Positions 26,085 through 37,550 of a DNA stretch of 64,000 nucleotides are shown piece after piece. The notes under the pieces were generated by a model, which was given only the letters and a program-made list of their open reading frames with translations, was not told where the DNA came from and searched no databases. The DNA comes from Hemibagrus wyckioides. Lineage: Eukaryota > Chordata > Actinopteri > Siluriformes > Bagridae. The position numbers and the translations under genes were made by a program. Numbering within the stretch: the first letter of the stretch is position 1; each line of letters opens with the position of its first letter. The stretch lies in assembly GCF_019097595.1 (NCBI RefSeq), contig NC_080718.1:16761157-16825156 (forward strand). The letters are read 5' to 3'.

Positions 26085-26340
26085 ACACAGAGCTAGTGTT
26101 TTGAATAGCAATCTGGACAGCACTGTAGGCGGGAGAGCTCGACACAGCCCTATCTATGTGAGCCTGTTTAATCTTTGCTTTTTCCTCCTAATCCACTTTG
26201 AAATGCAACCTGCTTTCAAGTCGCGCCCCCACCTAAATAAGTCAGCTCTTTTTTCTGCTCCTTAAAACTCCAAAAAAAAGAAAAAGAAAAAGAAAAAAAA
26301 GAGAGCAGGCGCACAGAAGTAGCGCACTTCCTCCGGTCTA

Positions 26341-26430
26341 GAATTAAGATCAGATTTTTATGTTCCGTAATTATTTCTTAATTAGTTTGCATGTTAATTA
26401 AAATGGTGGCTAATGTTAATTACCTATATT
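26341..26430. promoter_or_regulatory. Cluster of homeodomain/POU-like motifs, possible enhancer
   Basis: Four TAATTA cores fall within about 60 bp (near 26367, 26379, 26394 and 26416), with an adjoining tttgcatgttaatta string resembling a POU-homeodomain composite site. The stretch is free of simple repeats and sits deep in a long intron. This shows motif density only; AT-rich sequence gives such motifs by chance, and conservation would be needed to call it an enhancer. Confidence 0.25.
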
Positions 26431-27362
26431 AATGGATTCTCCTGTAGCACCTGCCTGAAGCGCTTGGCTCGTCGTTCAAAATATCTTCATCTAAGCCATT
26501 CGGCGCGGTCCGTCAAGCTTTGCTGAAAAAGCAGAGCCGAATTGAAGTCGGGATTTTTGAAGCGAGTGTCTCTGAAGTAGTTTCCCGCAATGCCTTTGTT
26601 TTTAGCTCTTTTGAGAAAAAGAGCGAGGAGAAGAAACACAGGGTGCTTTAGGACATTAGGAAGGAGAAGTTTGAAATATTTAAGGAACAAACTTACCAAT
26701 CCTCAGTGTAAGTACTAGTCATAGAGTGGTGTCTCGGGTAATACGTCTATCTGCTTTGACATTCTTGCCACACAGCTTGTCTGATTGCTTGGCATGCATG
26801 ACCTAGCTCTGCAAGCCAACACATATTTAAGTGGGGCGAGTCTGTATTAGATTGAAAATGTTGATGATCACACAATCGATCTAACCCTGCCGCACCCAAC
26901 TAATCTATAATGTGAGCATGGTCTGCGGCCTCCTTGTCTCTTCCTCCTCGTGGGTCTCCAGGTGTTTAGACTTCTTGGAAACGGGGATCAGCGATTAAAT
27001 GTCACCTTTCAGCAACAACGTTAAATAAGAGGCAGCAATTTAGCTCCTAGCAATTGCTAATTTCACGCCCTGATAAATGTTGCAGGAGCTAAAGCTTTCC
27101 AACTGTCTCAGATATTTCTTAAAGGGGAAGGTAGTGAGGCAGGTAGATCACTGATCTGTTGTTCCACTGGGGCTGAGACTTTTCGAAATGCGCTTTAATG
27201 TCAAGGTCAAAGGAATTCTTAATGTGGCTGTGCTCCTGCTAAACGTAATCTCAGCTCTGTATGGCGTTTCGAGGAATTCAGTATTTTATAGTCAGTTGTT
27301 CGTTAATTATGTGGAACATTTGTCACAAATATCTCACGCTCACAAATTTCAAGGTTTGTGTG

Positions 27363-27388
27363 TCTCTCTCTCTCTCTCTCTCTCTCTA
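27363..27388. repeat. (CT)n microsatellite
   Basis: Thirteen CT units followed by a short TA run. Confidence 0.92.
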
Positions 27389-30300
27389 CTATATATAGTA
27401 AATGCCTGAACAATCTTTTCAGATTTTTTTTTGCTCTGCTCTGATTGTTGGTTGTTCCACTGGCTGTATAGATAGCTGCAGAAATATGGCCTTCAGTTTT
27501 AACTGCTCACATCATCAAATTTGATGAAGCAGCCAACAACAGGCCATGAATGTGGTTATATCAGAGCCTGTTTAGCTGTGGAGGCCTGATAAGCATGAAG
27601 GAATGAGAGGAACTCCTGTCTTACAACGCTGTAATAACTCCCATTATTTTGGGCTGTAAAGTCATGTGATTCATACCCGGAGACAGCGTTACGTATTAAA
27701 CCCGGCTTTTTACAGCTGGTGATTGGAAGGTAGTAGTTTTCAAATGAATTTCAAGCCCGTCTTCTTTGCACAAATATTCCTCAGCATGTAGGTGAGGTAG
27801 GAAATAAAGCCACATTGTTTTCTTTCCCGTGATCCTGTATACGCTGAAATGAATTATATCCCTCCCCATCTGAGCAGGATTTCCATTTATTTATTTATTT
27901 CCCCCAACTCAAAATGGAAGTCCTCTCGGAATTCTGTGAAGCTGAAGCTTTGCTATTGTACGTGCAAGTTTATGAGCTGCTTTGATAGAACTCTTGCCCG
28001 TTTATGACTGCTGGCACGAGCTCACACAACTCCCGGCTGAATTTATTTTCTGAGCATGCCTGCACTGCGCCGCGCTCCGATACTGCCTGGGAACATCAGG
28101 ACGAGTCTGATGGGAGACATTTCAAACAGGCCGATGTATGTTCTGGCTGGTTGGAACACCAGACGAAGGAAGAAAGGGGGGGTGAGGAGACTTCCCACAG
28201 TTTTCAATCTTTCTGCGATGCTCCTTGCATTCCGAGAAGACGATAAAGAAATAAACAAACCATGTGTTTGGTCATATCGCTTAAGCATCCAGTTTAAGAG
28301 GTAGCCACAAACCCCTGTGCTACCATTCTCACTGTTGCTACTGCTCACCAGAGTCACATAGTTCTCCTTGTTAATTTATATCACTCCCTGGCTGCTTCCT
28401 TTAACACTGTTTGCATTATGGCCACCTTCTAAATCCTGTTCTACCTCCTTCTTTTTTTAGCTGCCGTTCTTTTCTTTTTTTTGTCTCAAATGACAAAGCG
28501 GATTATTTTAATGCAATGCTTTACTTGCAGTGTGTGTTGTAAAAGATTGAGAACAGCCTTTTCTGGCGGTTATTCATAATTTTATAATTCCCCGCCTGAT
28601 AGTTTCTGGTAGTCCATTTAGTAAAAATGCTGTTTATTTATCTTATCATTTTTGTCTTTCTATTTGTCTTTAATTTCCTCATGCTGCAGAAGGCATTACG
28701 GTAGCGTGACTGTAAATGGAAGACGTAGCAGGATCTGCCCCAGGACCTAACAGTGTTTGTGAGGGAGATTATGAGTTTATTATTCATGTCAGAAGCCCGT
28801 ACGGATCAATCTCGGTCCGATCTTAAAGGAACCTTGCGCACTATGCTTTTGACTTCAACCGCTCTTAGAACATCTGATATTCCCTCCTGCTAATTTTTAA
28901 GGCTGCGCACTCTTATTGACGTTTTTTTGAAGAACAACCGCTGGAAGCCCAGTCTGTTTAGAGCCTGGTTTATAAATTATTAATATTTAGCATACGTTTA
29001 ATTTCCTTGCGGCCTGATATCTGAAAGCTCATTGTAATTATATCCATGTGTGAAGTTAGAGGAGGGAGAGGCAAAGGAAGTGATCACTGTAGCGCTCTCC
29101 CAGTGCGTGATTGACAGCGAGATCGCTCGCTTGAGTCCCAGGGGACGTAAAGCTGCGGAAGTTTCAAGGGGCTATGAAATTGGCACTGGCGTGTAAACAA
29201 AAAGCCTAAAATGACTTGATTCAGCAGATTCTGATCAAATTTACATAACTCGCACATTCTTGAGACAGGAGTTACCAATGATCTAAATTTATATTGACCC
29301 CTGTGTAATACTAGCTCTTTTAAAGCAGGGTTGTTTTTGACAGCACGAGAGATGCTGAGTTTTCAGTAATTCCGTTTGAAACAGGAATGGAGAATGCGCA
29401 GACGATGTCTGTAAGCTGCTTCGGTTGGGTTATTTTCCTCTTTAAAGGCCTAGCAGCTCCTGTGTTTCTCGAAAGATGTCATATCACCATCATTTATTCC
29501 ACAGCACTGTTAAATTCTTGATTAATTTCCTATTTAAAGATTTCCTGGATGTAATTCCAATCACAGGTTTATATTAATGTGCTCATTCTGATACATTATC
29601 ATTTCTTTAGTCACTCGTTCCTAGGGACTTCTTTGGTGGATGAGCTTCAATAGCAAATATATTTAAAGATGTGAAAAATGTCTCAATTCTTGAAGATGAT
29701 TATTAAATATTTATGGAAGAAGTGTCTTCCTTCACTGCTCATTAAAAATAACTTTATTATAGGAGAAGTTCAAATAATGTTAATGACCCATCATGATGTA
29801 TTCCTTACTTAACCTGGTGTTAATATGTTTATATATAGAATCTAATACAGTGATTTGAATACATATAAGGTGCTTCTTGCACAACATTGGATGTAAAGGG
29901 ATATGTATATCATACACAGTCTGATACTCTCATCAATAGAGCGATTTCTCCTTTAAAAGCAGAAGCTCTAATACATGTAATTGTATATTACAGTATTGAT
30001 ATTTCTCATGTTCACCCAAAGGAACTGTATTTTCCACCAGCGCCGTCATCGGCTTTTATAGATTTCTTATACGTCTCAGCTTCGGATTGTAAAGCTGAAG
30101 TGAAAGCTAGTCATGCCTGATCATTGGGAGAGGGATTCGGTCTGAATTCCAAACTCTTCAGAGAATGGGGAAAGAAGTATGGATTCATCAGGAATCACAC
30201 GTGCCACCTGGTGTCAGAGCTCCACACTGGGCAGGACTGTCTTCACAGTCAAGGTGGCTGGGAGAAATTGCTTTTGTCTGTGGCGGGCATTAGTCATTAT

Positions 30301-31049
30301 TGTGTGTGTAAGCAGCTCCAGCGGGATTGGGTAATTAGGATCCTGACATGGCATCAGCGAGTGAGCTGAGTGAATCCGAAATGAAGGCAAATGAAAGCAA
30401 ATTCCTCCGAGGGGGGAGACGCGAACGCGCCGCACTTGCGCCGCTAATTTTCTTGGAGCTCCTAGTTAGGTTCATTTCATTCCTCCCAAATGAGAAAAGC
30501 GCCAGAGCCGAGCGTTTGATACCCGCCCAATAAATGGAATGAAAAGGCAACACATCTTTCTGTTGATTTGCTTGTTTATTATCAAGGGTAGCTTTGATTG
30601 AGGAGCAGTTTGCATTCGTGGAATTGTTTGACCTTTATAGAGGCATCTGCAGAGCAGGCGGTGTGCCTTCTGGAAGGAATGCAAACCACTGCGCTTCATA
30701 CAGTGTCAAGAAATGAGCTAAAAATCAAAGCAGGCTGTTAGAAATTTTATTGGCTTGCCACAGATTCATCTCCGAATACTTTGGGCTTTAACTGATCTCC
30801 CTTCGCCCAATGTAGCCAATTTTCTCGAGCACAGATGCACAGCAGGAACTCTTTTTTTTTTTCCTCCTCGCTGGCTTGCAAAGTTAGAATAGATTGTGAA
30901 TGTAGTGACTATAACCCACAAAGAACAGCACTTATTCCACACAGAACTCATTACATGCTTTGTGTGTAGTTAAGACTGCATTATCAATGTGCGTTATGTT
31001 AACGATGTAGCCATGTCGTAATCAGTAATGCTTTTACTGTAAATACAAA

Positions 31050-31392
31050 CAGGTGACAAATTAAAGGAAAAAAATATCACGCAGTTGAAGAAGGTGTTGA
31101 GTCACAACGAGCTGTCAGAATGACTTCAGTGTTTCTGAGCAGGTCTACGAGTCTCTGGAACTGCATTTGCATGACAAACTTCATTCTTCCAAAAAGATAT
31201 TCTCTCAGTTGGTGTTTTGATAATGGTGGTAGAAAGCACTGGCTCACACGGATGTCCATAATCAAACGATTCAGTGATCCCTCATGTACTGTGCATGGAA
31301 AGAGACCACTCTCATCAGGATAGAAATGTGTCAAAAATATCGATTTACTAACAGATCAAACACACTTACTTTTTCCTTTAATTTGTCGCCTG
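31050..31392. mobile_element. Tc1-type MITE immediately upstream of akap6 exon 4
   Basis: Terminal inverted repeats of about 24 bp with one mismatch: caggtgacaaattaaaggaa at 31050 against the reverse complement of ttcctttaatttgtcgcctg ending at 31392. The interior (ttcttccaaaaagatattct..., ggtgttttgataatggtggt, agagaccactctcatcagga) matches from memory a common fish Tc1-type family whose transposase reads on the - strand. At 343 bp it is far too short for a transposase and is a non-autonomous deletion copy. Its right end lies 85 bp before exon 4. Confidence 0.85.
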
Positions 31393-31437
31393 ACTGTGAA
31401 TAAGAAATCCAAAAAGTTCAAAACTATACACTCATGT

Positions 31438-31438
<1 letters not shown>

Positions 31439-31472
<34 letters not shown>
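31439..31472 (+). repeat. (GT)n microsatellite at the exon 4 acceptor
   Basis: Seventeen perfect GT units followed by aacag and the exon. It occupies the place where the polypyrimidine tract should be. A branch-point-like ctcat sits at 31431-31435, immediately before it. Confidence 0.95.
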
Positions 31473-31474
<2 letters not shown>

Positions 31475-31477
31475 CAG

Positions 31478-31605
31478 GTGCAGCAGTGTTACAGAGAGGC
31501 CCAGAGGGAAATTCTGGATCAGATGAGTGTGAAACTTGGAAGTCAGCACTACTGTTCCAGCTCCAGCAGAAACAAAAACATCTCTTTCATATCCAAGTCC
31601 AACAG
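31478..31605 (+). CDS. akap6: akap6 exon (window exon 4), start of spectrin-like repeat 2
   Basis: The exon encodes 42 codons plus two bases: VQQCYREAQREILDQMSVKL, then GSQHYCSSSSRNKN and ISFISKSN. The acceptor is aacag at 31477 after 17 GT units; the donor is AG|gtacag at 31606. The leftover AG joins C of exon 5 to give Ser. The CYxEAQRxxxxQMSxKL pattern matches AKAP6; the Ser-rich stretch corresponds to the mammalian linker before repeat 2. Residues 134-176 of the joined frame. Two other frames are open across this exon, but only this one is in phase with both neighbours. Confidence 0.9.
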
Positions 31606-34343
31606 GTACAGGAGAAGCCCTGCACAGATCACACTACTGACAGGGCAGTGGTCAGAGAGTTTAAAAAAAAAAGAAAAAAAAAGATTAAAAATCAGCTAGT
31701 AAAAACTGATTCATAATTTAAAATGAATATTATCCTGGTCTTTTCATTTGTATGTTTTTGCAAATTACTAGGTTTTTATGTTCCTGGCATAGTTTTACAG
31801 CCCTAAATTATGATTCCTTAAACATAAATTATAGCAAATACATCCTCCATCACTTTCATTTGATTTGTAGAATTTGTCCCGTCAGTTAAAAGGCGACCCT
31901 CCCTCTCTTTCTCCTATACACTAATGCAGGAGAGGAAGTCTGGAGGCTGGACTTGCCTCTGTGCTTTGGCTTTGAATCAAGCATCGTTTTAATCCTTTTA
32001 AGCCCTTCATTCTAATGATTTATTTTGTAGAAAAAAACCCTGTAATGATCCTTTGAATTTTAATGACGAGCTGCCTGCTCAAGGATTCATTGTTTTGACT
32101 CTTTGGCCCTTACCTTTTGCTTAGAAACATGTCTAGAGGGAGGAGCTGTCGAAAGCTATCGCCAGGGCTGCCTCTCTCCATTTCTCCTCCTCCATCACAG
32201 CGCTGTAGGGCACACACGCAAACACACACACATACACACACACACACACACTGACAGAGACGGGACGTTTGCCATTTATTCACCAATCACAAACTCTCCC
32301 TAGAAAGACTGTCCTCTTTAAAGAATAGTTGGCTGGGCAGCGGAGCAGTGACGGAATGGAAGCTTCTGTATTAGCGCCTTAAATTAAATATCAGCTTCTA
32401 TAAAAGTGTCACTTTACATGAGCTGTGAGAGGTGTCAATAACAAGGGCTGGATACCAGAGGCTGAGGTGGGGTCTAATGATGAAGGATTCAGTACAGTAA
32501 TGTCTCTGATCATCCTTCATCACCCCCTCAGGGCTCAGGATACCAAACTGATATGAAAGAAAAGAGGAAAAACAGTTTCTTCAGTTTTCCCTGAGACTGC
32601 TCTAACTGCTGGAGAACACTCCAATGTTCACTTAAGCCCAGAATGAGCAGGGGAGGACAAATCATAAATGTATTAACTAGCCCACTGGGCAGGTAGAAGC
32701 TGCAGTCTGGTTGCCTCGAGGTTTGGCCAAAAACTGGTAGCTGACAGTATAATAACAGATGGTCAACTAGTTAACTAGTTAAATGCATTGATATAGACTA
32801 AGATGCCTTCAACAAAAAGCCAGGAAGTCATTAGCTAACATTTTGGCTAATGAGATTTGGTGGTTTTGTTTTTTTCCCCCACATGAGTCTGGTGTCTTCT
32901 GACTCAATTATAGTAGAGAAGATCTTTGCACTTTAATTTTTTTTTACTTCTTTTTGTTTGTGTTTTCACATACCTGCATGTTTCTGAGTCGATCTAGATC
33001 TACCATCCTTCCACTCTGATTAATCTGATTAATCCACCTGGTAAAATATGGTCTACCTTCAGCCAGATTGTGGCTTGTCCTACAGTTACAATGTCAAGGC
33101 ATGCAACAAGACCATGAATTACATGAAGATTAAACATGACATGAAAACTATTTATAGGGTTTAATTTCCTAGGTTTTTGAACCTACTTGCCTAATGAGCA
33201 TCTATGAAGTTCAAAAAAGAAAAGAAAAGAAAAGCTCAGACACTGAATTTAAACAAACGTCTACCTCATTTTGTTAGTATTTAAAGCTATGTTCTGGTCA
33301 AACAGAACTTTTGCTGTGTATCAGAACAGAGTATACAGTCTATTACACAGAGTCATGTAATACAGTCATATATTTGACTCCAAACTCAATTGCATCAGTC
33401 TTTCAGTCTTTCAGTTGCATCTGGCTGATCAATGTCATTTTTCCAAGTAGCTAAAATATTCATATTCTCTCCTCCATTGTTTTGTTTCATCAACGCCTTC
33501 TTCCTTATGCAAATACACGCCACAACGATTGTTGAAATTACATATGTAGCAGTGCAATTCAGTCCCACTCTTCTGTTTAGTTTGTGTCTGGGCTGAGTTG
33601 AAATAAAGGAGAAGTGTTGATTTTTCTCTCGCTTTTTGATAGTTATTTGTGTAATCTTATTCATAGTTTCTTTCTCCCTTTGGGGACAACTCTCTGGATT
33701 GCTTATAAAAGCCCGACAAGAAAATGGCACTAGTTTGACATAACTGTCAAAGTGTTCTGAAGCAGTATGAATGCAAAACAAGTTCCCCACTTATGTATAT
33801 AAACACATGGCCCTCCTGCTGAGGCCCACACACTAAAGCACAGATACCAATGTGTCTGAGTTTTGTGTGTGTGTGTGTTCACATTTGTTGTGTTTGTTTG
33901 CATGTGCTAGCATGCAATAATATGTCTATGGAGTGTGCGTGTGTGTGTGAGCATGGACACAATGGCTCCTGGTCCTTTCATAAATATTTGATGTCCTTTC
34001 ATGTCAGGGCTGAAGGCAGGCTCGGGGAATAGGGAGGTGAAGTCATGTTTAATTAAGTTGTTCTGGCTCAGGATCCGTCACTCAATGCGCAGGTTAAAGA
34101 TCCCTTCTGCTTCCGACCCCTTTCACACCTCACTTACCTGCACCGCGGTGCCACACACTAACGGGACAGAGTAATTACCTCCACTTGTCAAATATTCCCT
34201 CTGTAAAAGAGCTGCATGCTGCCTGAGTTCTACCCTTCTCCCACCAGATGAGGAGCAGAGACGAGGAGAGAATGCACTTTAACCAAAAATCAACCGACAC
34301 AGGGCACCTTTAACGCGGCTGTACTTTTCTCTTCTCCATTCAG
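31606..34343. other. akap6: akap6 intron between window exons 4 and 5
   Basis: A 2.7 kb intron, phase 2, with normal gt and ttcag borders. It contains an AC tract (32222-32251). A 131-codon open frame on the - strand (33395-33790) is described as a finding; it is not accepted as a gene. Otherwise I see nothing identifiable. Confidence 0.85.
32222..32251. repeat. (AC)n microsatellite
   Basis: About 14 AC units with one T interruption. Confidence 0.9.
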
Positions 34344-34464
34344 CCTATCAGAGTTCGAGAGCGAGTACCAGGGGCTCTGGGATTGGCTGATGGACATGGA
34401 GTCCATCGCGACGGACAGTCATGAGTTGATGATGTCAGAGGAGCAGCAGCATCATCTCTATAAG
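34344..34464 (+). CDS. akap6: akap6 exon (window exon 5), spectrin-like repeat 2 helix A
   Basis: One base completes the split Ser codon, then 40 codons follow: LSEFESEYQGLWDWLMDMES, then IATDSHELMMSEEQQHHLYK. The acceptor is a classical pyrimidine tract, cttctccattcag at 34343; the donor is gtgaga at 34465. The FxSEYQxLWDWLxDMES core and MMSEEQQ match AKAP6 closely. LWDWL carries the helix-A tryptophans of spectrin-like repeat 2. Residues 176-216 of the joined frame. No frame break or unusual codon is seen. This is one of the best conserved exons in the window. Confidence 0.95.
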
Positions 34465-34875
34465 GTGAGAACGGTATCAGAGACGGACCCCCTGTGAGCT
34501 TGTCCCACTTTTAATCACTCAGTGTGATGCTGTACTTTAATAACAGAAGGACAGGACGATAGTAACTTGCAAGAAAGTAAGACAGAGAAGTTGCTTCTTT
34601 GCTCTGCTGATGTAAACACATGAGGATATAAGGAAAGTAAGAGCGATGTAGTTCTAAATAAAAAGGAAGCAAGTGAAGAAGACAAGGCCTCATTCCTTTC
34701 CTCTGCCATGTAGTCACCTTGTCTCAATGAATTTTTATTAGTGATAGATAAAGCAGCCTACTTTTGTGTTAGGTCAGTATATTTGTTCTTGATTAATACA
34801 AACTGATTTGGGGACTCTTTTGATTGCATGGCCACCTAATAAATATGTACTGCGTTTCTGTGTTCTTTATCGTAC

Positions 34876-34900
34876 GTGTGTGTGTGTGTGTGTGTGTGTG
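34876..34900. repeat. (GT)n microsatellite
   Basis: Twelve GT units. Confidence 0.93.
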
Positions 34901-35633
34901 CTGGGTGGGCTGCCTTTATCTGTCGTGGATGGGGGATTGATTGGGAGCCGTGCTTGTTTGCCCACATTCAGGGCTTTATCACACTGGAAGGAGAGATAGA
35001 GAACGCTGCTCGCTGTAAGCCATGGCCCGTAAATCAGCCTCATTTAGGTTGCCTTTATTGGACCGATCCTGACACTCGTCATCCTCCAATTGCTCGGAGC
35101 ATATGGCATATTTCAAACGAGCAGATTGTGAATCATAAAGAAATGAAATTAATAACCAGCTCCGCTCGCAGTGGAAACAAACCATAATGACAAGCAATGG
35201 CGAAGCCAGCCGCTACCTCTTCCTCCTCCCTCTGTACTTTATCACTCCCTCTACTCCGAGCCTCCCGAGGTCACCACCAAGGTCAGAACTAATCTTCCTG
35301 CTCATCGGGCATAGTGACCCCTACCATTAGTCATATCTTACAGTAAGATAGAAAGCAAGAAATATAATGCCTTTTCTTCTTTCTTTTATTTGCCTGTAAG
35401 CCATACTGTCTCGCTCACAGTAATGCGACACCTCGGCCGGCTCTCTCGCGGATCACGCTCGTTCACACCGAATGATGGCTTCACTAAAATGGCTGCCGTT
35501 ACAGTTAGTGTTGTTCATGCGGTCCCGTAAACGCATGAATACATTAGCGGTGTTAACCAGTGCATCTGTGCATTCTCTTCTTCTGATGAACATTCATCTT
35601 AGTCAGACATCAATCAGTGGCAATGCTTATTAG

Positions 35634-35658
35634 TGTGTGTGTGTGTGTGTGTGTGTGT
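35634..35658. repeat. (GT)n microsatellite
   Basis: Twelve GT units. Confidence 0.93.
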
Positions 35659-35778
35659 ACTGCAGGCTGTGAATGCCTTCAGTGTTTACTGACAGCAGGA
35701 AGAGATCTCTGTCTAAACTAACACGCTCTGATGCCTCTACTGATCAAAGCTCCTCTTTAACCAAACTTTCCTCATGTT

Positions 35779-35781
<3 letters not shown>

Positions 35782-35813
<32 letters not shown>

Positions 35814-35841
35814 GCACACACACACACACACACACACACAT
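35782..35841. repeat. Compound (CT)n-(CA)n microsatellite
   Basis: Fifteen CT units, a tatg spacer, then thirteen CA units. Confidence 0.94.
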
Positions 35842-36275
35842 AAGCTTGTTGATTCAGAGAAAAGGTGTTGTAGTGATATGCTGCAGTTTATTAGGAGCTG
35901 ATTATGTGTTGGTGCATGTTATATCAAAGGAGGTGATGTTTTCTCCAGCATAGCAGCAAAGAAAACTGCTCCCAAAGGACCCTGTTTGCTCAATTGCAAA
36001 ATCGATCTTTTTTGTTTTAATTTAATATGTGTGCTTTATTGTGTTGATTTTATTGTGTTGATACCTATGACCTTGGCTTTGCAGTCCAGAAGTTTACCTA
36101 TTACTGGAGCTAAAAGTGCATGGATAAAGAGTCAGTACATTTCTGGATTAATAATTACATCAGTAAGAGAGGAAAAGCTCTGAGATGTTATTTTCGGGTT
36201 GGAGCTCGGATGAAAATGGCAGCTCTGTGTTGCTGTGTGTGTCTGAAAGAAAGAGAGAGAAAAGGTTAGAGAGCA

Positions 36276-36280
<5 letters not shown>

Positions 36281-36313
<33 letters not shown>
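36281..36313. repeat. (GT)n microsatellite
   Basis: Sixteen GT units. Confidence 0.95.
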
Positions 36314-36315
<2 letters not shown>

Positions 36316-36758
36316 GTTTAATCTGCATTATGTCTGACAGCGTGCCTGCAATGGTAGAGTTACAGAGGTTGTGTGAGCGTGACGCATTGCTGCTTTATGG
36401 AGCTGGAGCAGGTGGCGTTTCATGCGATTCTCATCACCGCCACCATATCTCCTCTCTCGCCGTGTCTCTTTTCTTTTTTCTTTTTATCGGCTCTTTTTTC
36501 TTTTTGTGTAGCTCCTGCCTCATAGCAAACTCTTCTTCTTTCTGCAATTTCCCCTGCCTCTGTCTCCGTCCCCCTGCTTTATTTCCATGTTATTTGCATT
36601 TATTTATGTGTTCTGTCTACTAAACGATTCTCAGTGCTATTAGCAGATGAGGTATTTTGGTTAAACATGCACAGATTAATATGCGTTGTCTAATTTTGAT
36701 TCATTTTAAATTCGCACATCGTTTAAGTCCCTATTGGCACCACAGTGTTGCTGTGTGA

Positions 36759-36808
36759 GTGTGTGTGTGTGTGAGTAGTGTGTGTGTGTGTGTTTGTGTG
36801 TGTGTGTA
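36759..36808. repeat. Imperfect (GT)n tract
   Basis: GT units interrupted by gagtagtg and ttt. Confidence 0.9.
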
Positions 36809-37116
36809 TGGGGTGCTGGGTACTGGGTGCTTTCTATAGCACTGCTCTCTGTCTCAGTCCCCATGAACAGGCTCACTGCGATTAAAAGCCACAGTGTCCA
36901 TTTAAGAGGCAGCGATTGAGTCGGTTACCAGGGCAACCTTCCAAAAGTAAACAAAAGTTTTTTTTTCATTCAGGACGCTTACAATTAATAAAACTCTTCC
37001 GGAACAGCCTGCAGGGATTTATGGAACTTGGCAGGCTAGGAAGTGACTGTTCATTGAAAAGGAAAAAAGTGAACACTTATCATGACCCTGAGAGAGTCGA
37101 GGCTCAGGGTGGGAAA

Positions 37117-37139
37117 GTGTGTGTGTGTGTGTGTGTGTG
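37117..37139. repeat. (GT)n microsatellite
   Basis: Eleven GT units. Confidence 0.92.
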
Positions 37140-37496
37140 AGTGAGTGCTTTGTATACACATTAAAGTGCAGTGTTTACTGGTGGATTTTAAAAGAGGGGA
37201 AATGCAGGTGTCTATTAGTGAAGTGTATATCTGTGTGAGGTTTGTTTTATCTGTTGGTCTGGTCCCCGGTTTAAGCCTCAGTCTTTCCTCATTAGTGAAA
37301 TCTACAAAATATACCTTTCCAAAAATCAGCTTGACAAAAATTAGCTAGTGTAATTAGCTACTATTTACAGTAGCTGACTAAATTTCATCAAACAAGGTAG
37401 TGACAGATAAATATTTAGACCTATTTATGAACACAAATCATTAAACAGAACTTTGTATAAATGCTTTACAGTTACTTGTACTACATTACAGTTAAA

Positions 37497-37550
37497 ATGA
37501 CTGGAAGTTTATTATGAGGCTCCGCCCTTTTAAAAGGGGCTTCCAGTCAT
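37497..37550. repeat. Compact inverted repeat (hairpin)
   Basis: An 11-bp perfect inverted repeat, atgactggaag (37497-37507) and cttccagtcat (37540-37550), encloses a 14-bp palindrome ccctttt/aaaaggg (37525-37538). The whole is 54 bp. It may be a miniature transposon-like element or a folded-back remnant; no family is recognised. Confidence 0.7.

Larger units (their letters stand above)
14580..31477. other. akap6: akap6 intron between window exons 3 and 4 (16.9 kb)
   Basis: The longest intron in the window. No exon or RNA gene is supported. It holds CT, AT, AC and GT microsatellites, a GT-derived minisatellite (25438-26084), two LINE/SINE-like tails (19483-19510 and 19926-20050), a long-arm Tc1-type MITE (19640-19846) and a second MITE (31050-31392) near the next exon. 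Several stretches (for example 15340-15530, 24230-24370, 26341-26430 and 30380-30540) are free of repeats and rich in TAATTA-like motifs. They read like conserved noncoding sequence, but conservation cannot be judged from one genome. Confidence 0.85.

Noticed and set aside
25430..26096. His/Thr-rich and Cys/Val-rich open frames
   Set aside because: They are translations of the GT minisatellite.
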